A stretch of 8,276 bases of DNA from positions 1-8,276 of the forward strand of contig JAPLPC010000451.1 of the NCBI GenBank assembly GCA_026400425.1. Direction: 5' to 3'. Positions 5,434-8,276 of the stretch are shown here, one piece after another; position 1 is the first letter of the stretch; every line of letters begins with the position of its first letter. Both the position numbers and the translations under genes were made by a program. The DNA is from Hyphomicrobiales bacterium (lineage in GTDB: Bacteria > Pseudomonadota > Alphaproteobacteria > Rhizobiales > Xanthobacteraceae). The notes below the pieces were generated by a model, which worked only from the letters and a program-made list of their open reading frames with translations, made no database searches and had not been told where the DNA came from.

Positions 5434-7185
5434 AAAATTATGACTACCCTGGCCGCGCTTGCGGCCATTTTCATGGGCGGATCAGCCCACGCCCAGTCCA
5501 TCTATCCGATCGATCGCGCGGAGATTCTGGCGGGCTCGCGGTTCGACTTCAAAGTCGAGCTGCCTTCGATGATCGCCGCGTCCGATATCAAGGTAACGAT
5601 CAACGGCCTCGAGCAGAGCGCCGCCTTCGGCAAGAGCGCCGACTATATCGCGCGCGACGACGACAAGGATCAATCGGCGCTGCTGCTGCGTGATGTCGTG
5701 CTCGACAAAGCCGGTAGCTACACAATCGACGTCACCGCCGGTGCGTTCACCAAGTCGGTGACCTGGAACGTGTATGACACTGGCCCGCGCAAGGCGAAGA
5801 ACGTCATCCTCTTCATCGGCGACGGCATGTCGCTGTCGCATCGCGTCGCCGCGCGCTTGCTCTCGAAGGGTATCAAGGAAGGCAAGAGCAACGGCAAGCT
5901 TGCCATGGACGATATGCCGAGCATGGCGCTGGTCGGCACCGCAGGTACGGACTCGATCATCACCGACTCCGCCAATTCGGCGAGCGCTTATACGACCGGG
6001 CACAAGTCGGCGACCAATGCACTTGGCGTCTATGCCGACCGCACGCGCGATGTGTTCGATGACCCCAAAGTCGAGACCCTCACCAGCCTTGTGAAGCGCA
6101 AGCACAATCTCGCCGTCGGCATCGTTACCAATACCGAGATCGAGGACGCGACGCCGGCTGCCATGGTCGCACATACACGGCGGCGCGCGGCCTATGACGA
6201 GATCGTCGCCCAGATGTTTGCCGCAAAACCGGATGTCATTCTCGGCGGCGGCGCGGCGAATTTTCTGCCGCAGGCGGCCGCGACCTCGAAGCGTCGTGAC
6301 GACATCGACTACATCACCAAGTTCAAGGATGCCGGCTATCTGTTCGTGACGACGGCCGGAGAATTGAAGGCGACCGCCGACAGAGCGGAGACGACGAAGC
6401 TGCTCGGCCTTTTTACGCCGGGCAATATGGACGGTGTGCTCGACCGAAAGTTCCTCAAGGGCGGCGGCGTCAAGAAATATCCGGAGCAGCCGGATCTGAC
6501 CGACCAGGTGCAGGCCGCGCTCGACGTGCTGTCGCGCAACGACAACGGATTCGTGCTGATGGTCGAGTCCGGCATGATCGACAAATACGCGCATCTGCTC
6601 GACATGGACCGCGCGGTCTATGACGTGATCATGCTCGACAACGCGGTGAAGCTCGCTAAGCAATGGGCGGCCAGGCGCGGCGACGATACGCTCATTCTCG
6701 TGGTGTCCGATCACAGCCATCCGAACAGCCTGATCGGTACGATCAATGACGATATGAGCACGGAGACCAACCTGCCGCTGCGCGAGCGGATCAGCGTCTA
6801 TGACAAAGCCGGCTTTCCGAATTATCCGGCGCCCGATGCCGACGGCTATCCGTCGCGCGTCGATGTCAGCCGACGGCTGGCGATCATGTCGGCGAGCCTG
6901 CCGGATCACTACGAGACTCTGCGGCCGAAGCTCGATGGTCCGTTCGAGCCGACGCAGAAGGGCGAGGCGCCGAATACGTTTACGGCGAATGAGAAGTACA
7001 GGAACGCGCCGGGCGCCATGCTGCGGCTCGGCAATCTGCCGGCGATGATGGGCGCCAGCGTGCATTCCGGCGAGGACGTGATCTTGACGGCGACCGGCCC
7101 GGGCAGCGACCGCGTGCGCGGCCAGATGGACAATACGGACGTGTTTCGCGTGATGGTGGACGCGCTGGGGTTGGGCGTGAAGTAG
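5431..7185 (+). CDS. Secreted alkaline phosphatase (PhoA superfamily) with N-terminal extra domain, TTG start
   Basis: Predicted 584-residue periplasmic phosphomonoesterase that releases phosphate from organic esters. Residues 1-21 are a signal peptide ending AHA before Q22. Residues 24-115 form a beta-rich, Ig-like-looking segment absent from E. coli PhoA. The catalytic domain follows. D131 in FIGDGMS corresponds to E. coli D51, and S180 in TDSAN is the phosphorylated nucleophile (E. coli S102). T241 and R252 match T155 and R166. E379, D384 and H388 match E322, D327 and H331. D427 and H428 match D369 and H370, and H545 in VHSGED matches H412. All metal ligands are therefore present and it should be active. 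The TTG at 5431 is preferred because GGGAG (5418-5422) is 8 nt upstream and it keeps Lys2 in the signal peptide. ATG 5440 is the alternative, 17 nt from that motif. The gene converges with pnp. Confidence 0.93.
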   Translation: MKIMTTLAALAAIFMGGSAHAQSIYPIDRAEILAGSRFDFKVELPSMIAASDIKVTINGLEQSAAFGKSADYIARDDDKDQSALLLRDVVLDKAGSYTIDVTAGAFTKSVTWNVYDTGPRKAKNVILFIGDGMSLSHRVAARLLSKGIKEGKSNGKLAMDDMPSMALVGTAGTDSIITDSANSASAYTTGHKSATNALGVYADRTRDVFDDPKVETLTSLVKRKHNLAVGIVTNTEIEDATPAAMVAHTRRRAAYDEIVAQMFAAKPDVILGGGAANFLPQAAATSKRRDDIDYITKFKDAGYLFVTTAGELKATADRAETTKLLGLFTPGNMDGVLDRKFLKGGGVKKYPEQPDLTDQVQAALDVLSRNDNGFVLMVESGMIDKYAHLLDMDRAVYDVIMLDNAVKLAKQWAARRGDDTLILVVSDHSHPNSLIGTINDDMSTETNLPLRERISVYDKAGFPNYPAPDADGYPSRVDVSRRLAIMSASLPDHYETLRPKLDGPFEPTQKGEAPNTFTANEKYRNAPGAMLRLGNLPAMMGASVHSGEDVILTATGPGSDRVRGQMDNTDVFRVMVDALGLGVK

Positions 7186-7199
7186 CGTGCTCTTCTTCT

Positions 7200-7295
7200 C
7201 CCTCCCGCTTGCGGGGGAGGCCGGGGTGGGGGCAGCACACGCGCAGGAGTTTGGGGAGGCACCCCCACCCTGACCCACCCCCGCAAGCGGGAGGG
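7200..7295. repeat. GC-rich palindromic repeat between convergent genes
   Basis: The outer arms 7200-7217 and 7278-7295 are perfectly complementary over 18 bp (CCCTCCCGCTTGCGGGGG and its complement). An inner pair, GGGTGGGGG at 7224-7232 and CCCCCACCC at 7262-7270, extends the stem after a small bulge, leaving a loop of about 29 nt. Each outer arm is also a small hairpin by itself (CCCGC-TTG-CGGGG type). It resembles short dispersed palindromes that I recall as common between genes in Bradyrhizobium-group genomes. It begins 14 bp after the alkaline phosphatase stop and may end or stabilise that transcript. No transposase is present. Confidence 0.8.
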
Positions 7296-7332
7296 GACAC
7301 TGCTGTCGTCAGCCGATGGAAATGCATACCCC

Positions 7333-7368
7333 ACAAACAAAAAGGGCGACCTCGCGGCCGCCCTTTTC
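7333..7368 (-). terminator. Intrinsic terminator of pnp (partly bidirectional)
   Basis: The arms 7340-7348 (AAAAGGGCG) and 7359-7367 (CGCCCTTTT) are perfect complements. After one A-C mismatch, CC/GG pairs close a TCGC tetraloop. Read on the minus strand the stem is followed by TTTTTGTTTG, a good U-tract. It lies about 20 nt after the pnp stop. On the plus strand the stem ends in CCCTTTTCTC, so it could also back up termination of the alkaline phosphatase transcript. Confidence 0.85.
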
Positions 7369-7387
7369 TCATTCGCTAGCGCAAGGC

Positions 7388-8276
<889 letters not shown>

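Noticed and set aside
5482..7278. A 598-codon open frame on the minus strand, antisense to the alkaline phosphatase gene
   Set aside because: The plus-strand frame carries all phosphatase active-site residues. The antisense product is a low-complexity His/Arg/Ala shadow.

Overview
The window looks like chromosomal housekeeping DNA from a high-GC alphaproteobacterium of the Bradyrhizobium/Rhodopseudomonas group (Nitrobacteraceae). The basis is GC-rich codon use, an IalB-family protein in the form I recall from that group, the long (type 2) form of ArgG, and two kinds of dispersed palindromic repeat typical of those genomes. This placement is from recall and was not checked by a search.

Layout, left to right. 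Position 2-286 (+) is the C-terminal end of a short-chain dehydrogenase/reductase cut by the window edge. Position 448-1029 (+) encodes a secreted IalB-family protein. Position 1146-2390 (+) is rlmN, the radical-SAM m2A methyltransferase for 23S rRNA and tRNA. A long imperfect palindrome (2424-2514) fills most of the gap before a small four-helix membrane protein of unknown function (2533-3006, +). A PAP2-type membrane phosphatase follows (3055-3861, +), then argG (4003-5340, +). Next is a secreted alkaline phosphatase (5431-7185, +) that faces pnp (7388 to beyond 8276, -) across a gap holding a second palindromic repeat and a good intrinsic terminator for pnp.

No mobile element, CRISPR array, RNA gene or obvious defence/island cargo is visible. 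The genes are a set of mostly independent core functions: RNA modification and decay (rlmN, pnp), arginine synthesis (argG), and phosphate-ester hydrolysis at or outside the membrane (PAP2 protein, alkaline phosphatase).

The most interesting non-coding signal lies between argG and the alkaline phosphatase gene. Three 7-mers at an exact 11-bp period resemble a PhoB-binding Pho box. A -10-like hexamer follows 11 bp later, and then a Shine-Dalgarno motif spaced for a TTG start. Together they suggest phosphate-starvation control of the phosphatase. The PAP2 protein is also unusual: the conserved His of its second phosphatase motif is replaced by Glu, with a CxxxC pair just before it. I found no convincing evidence of a wholly new system.
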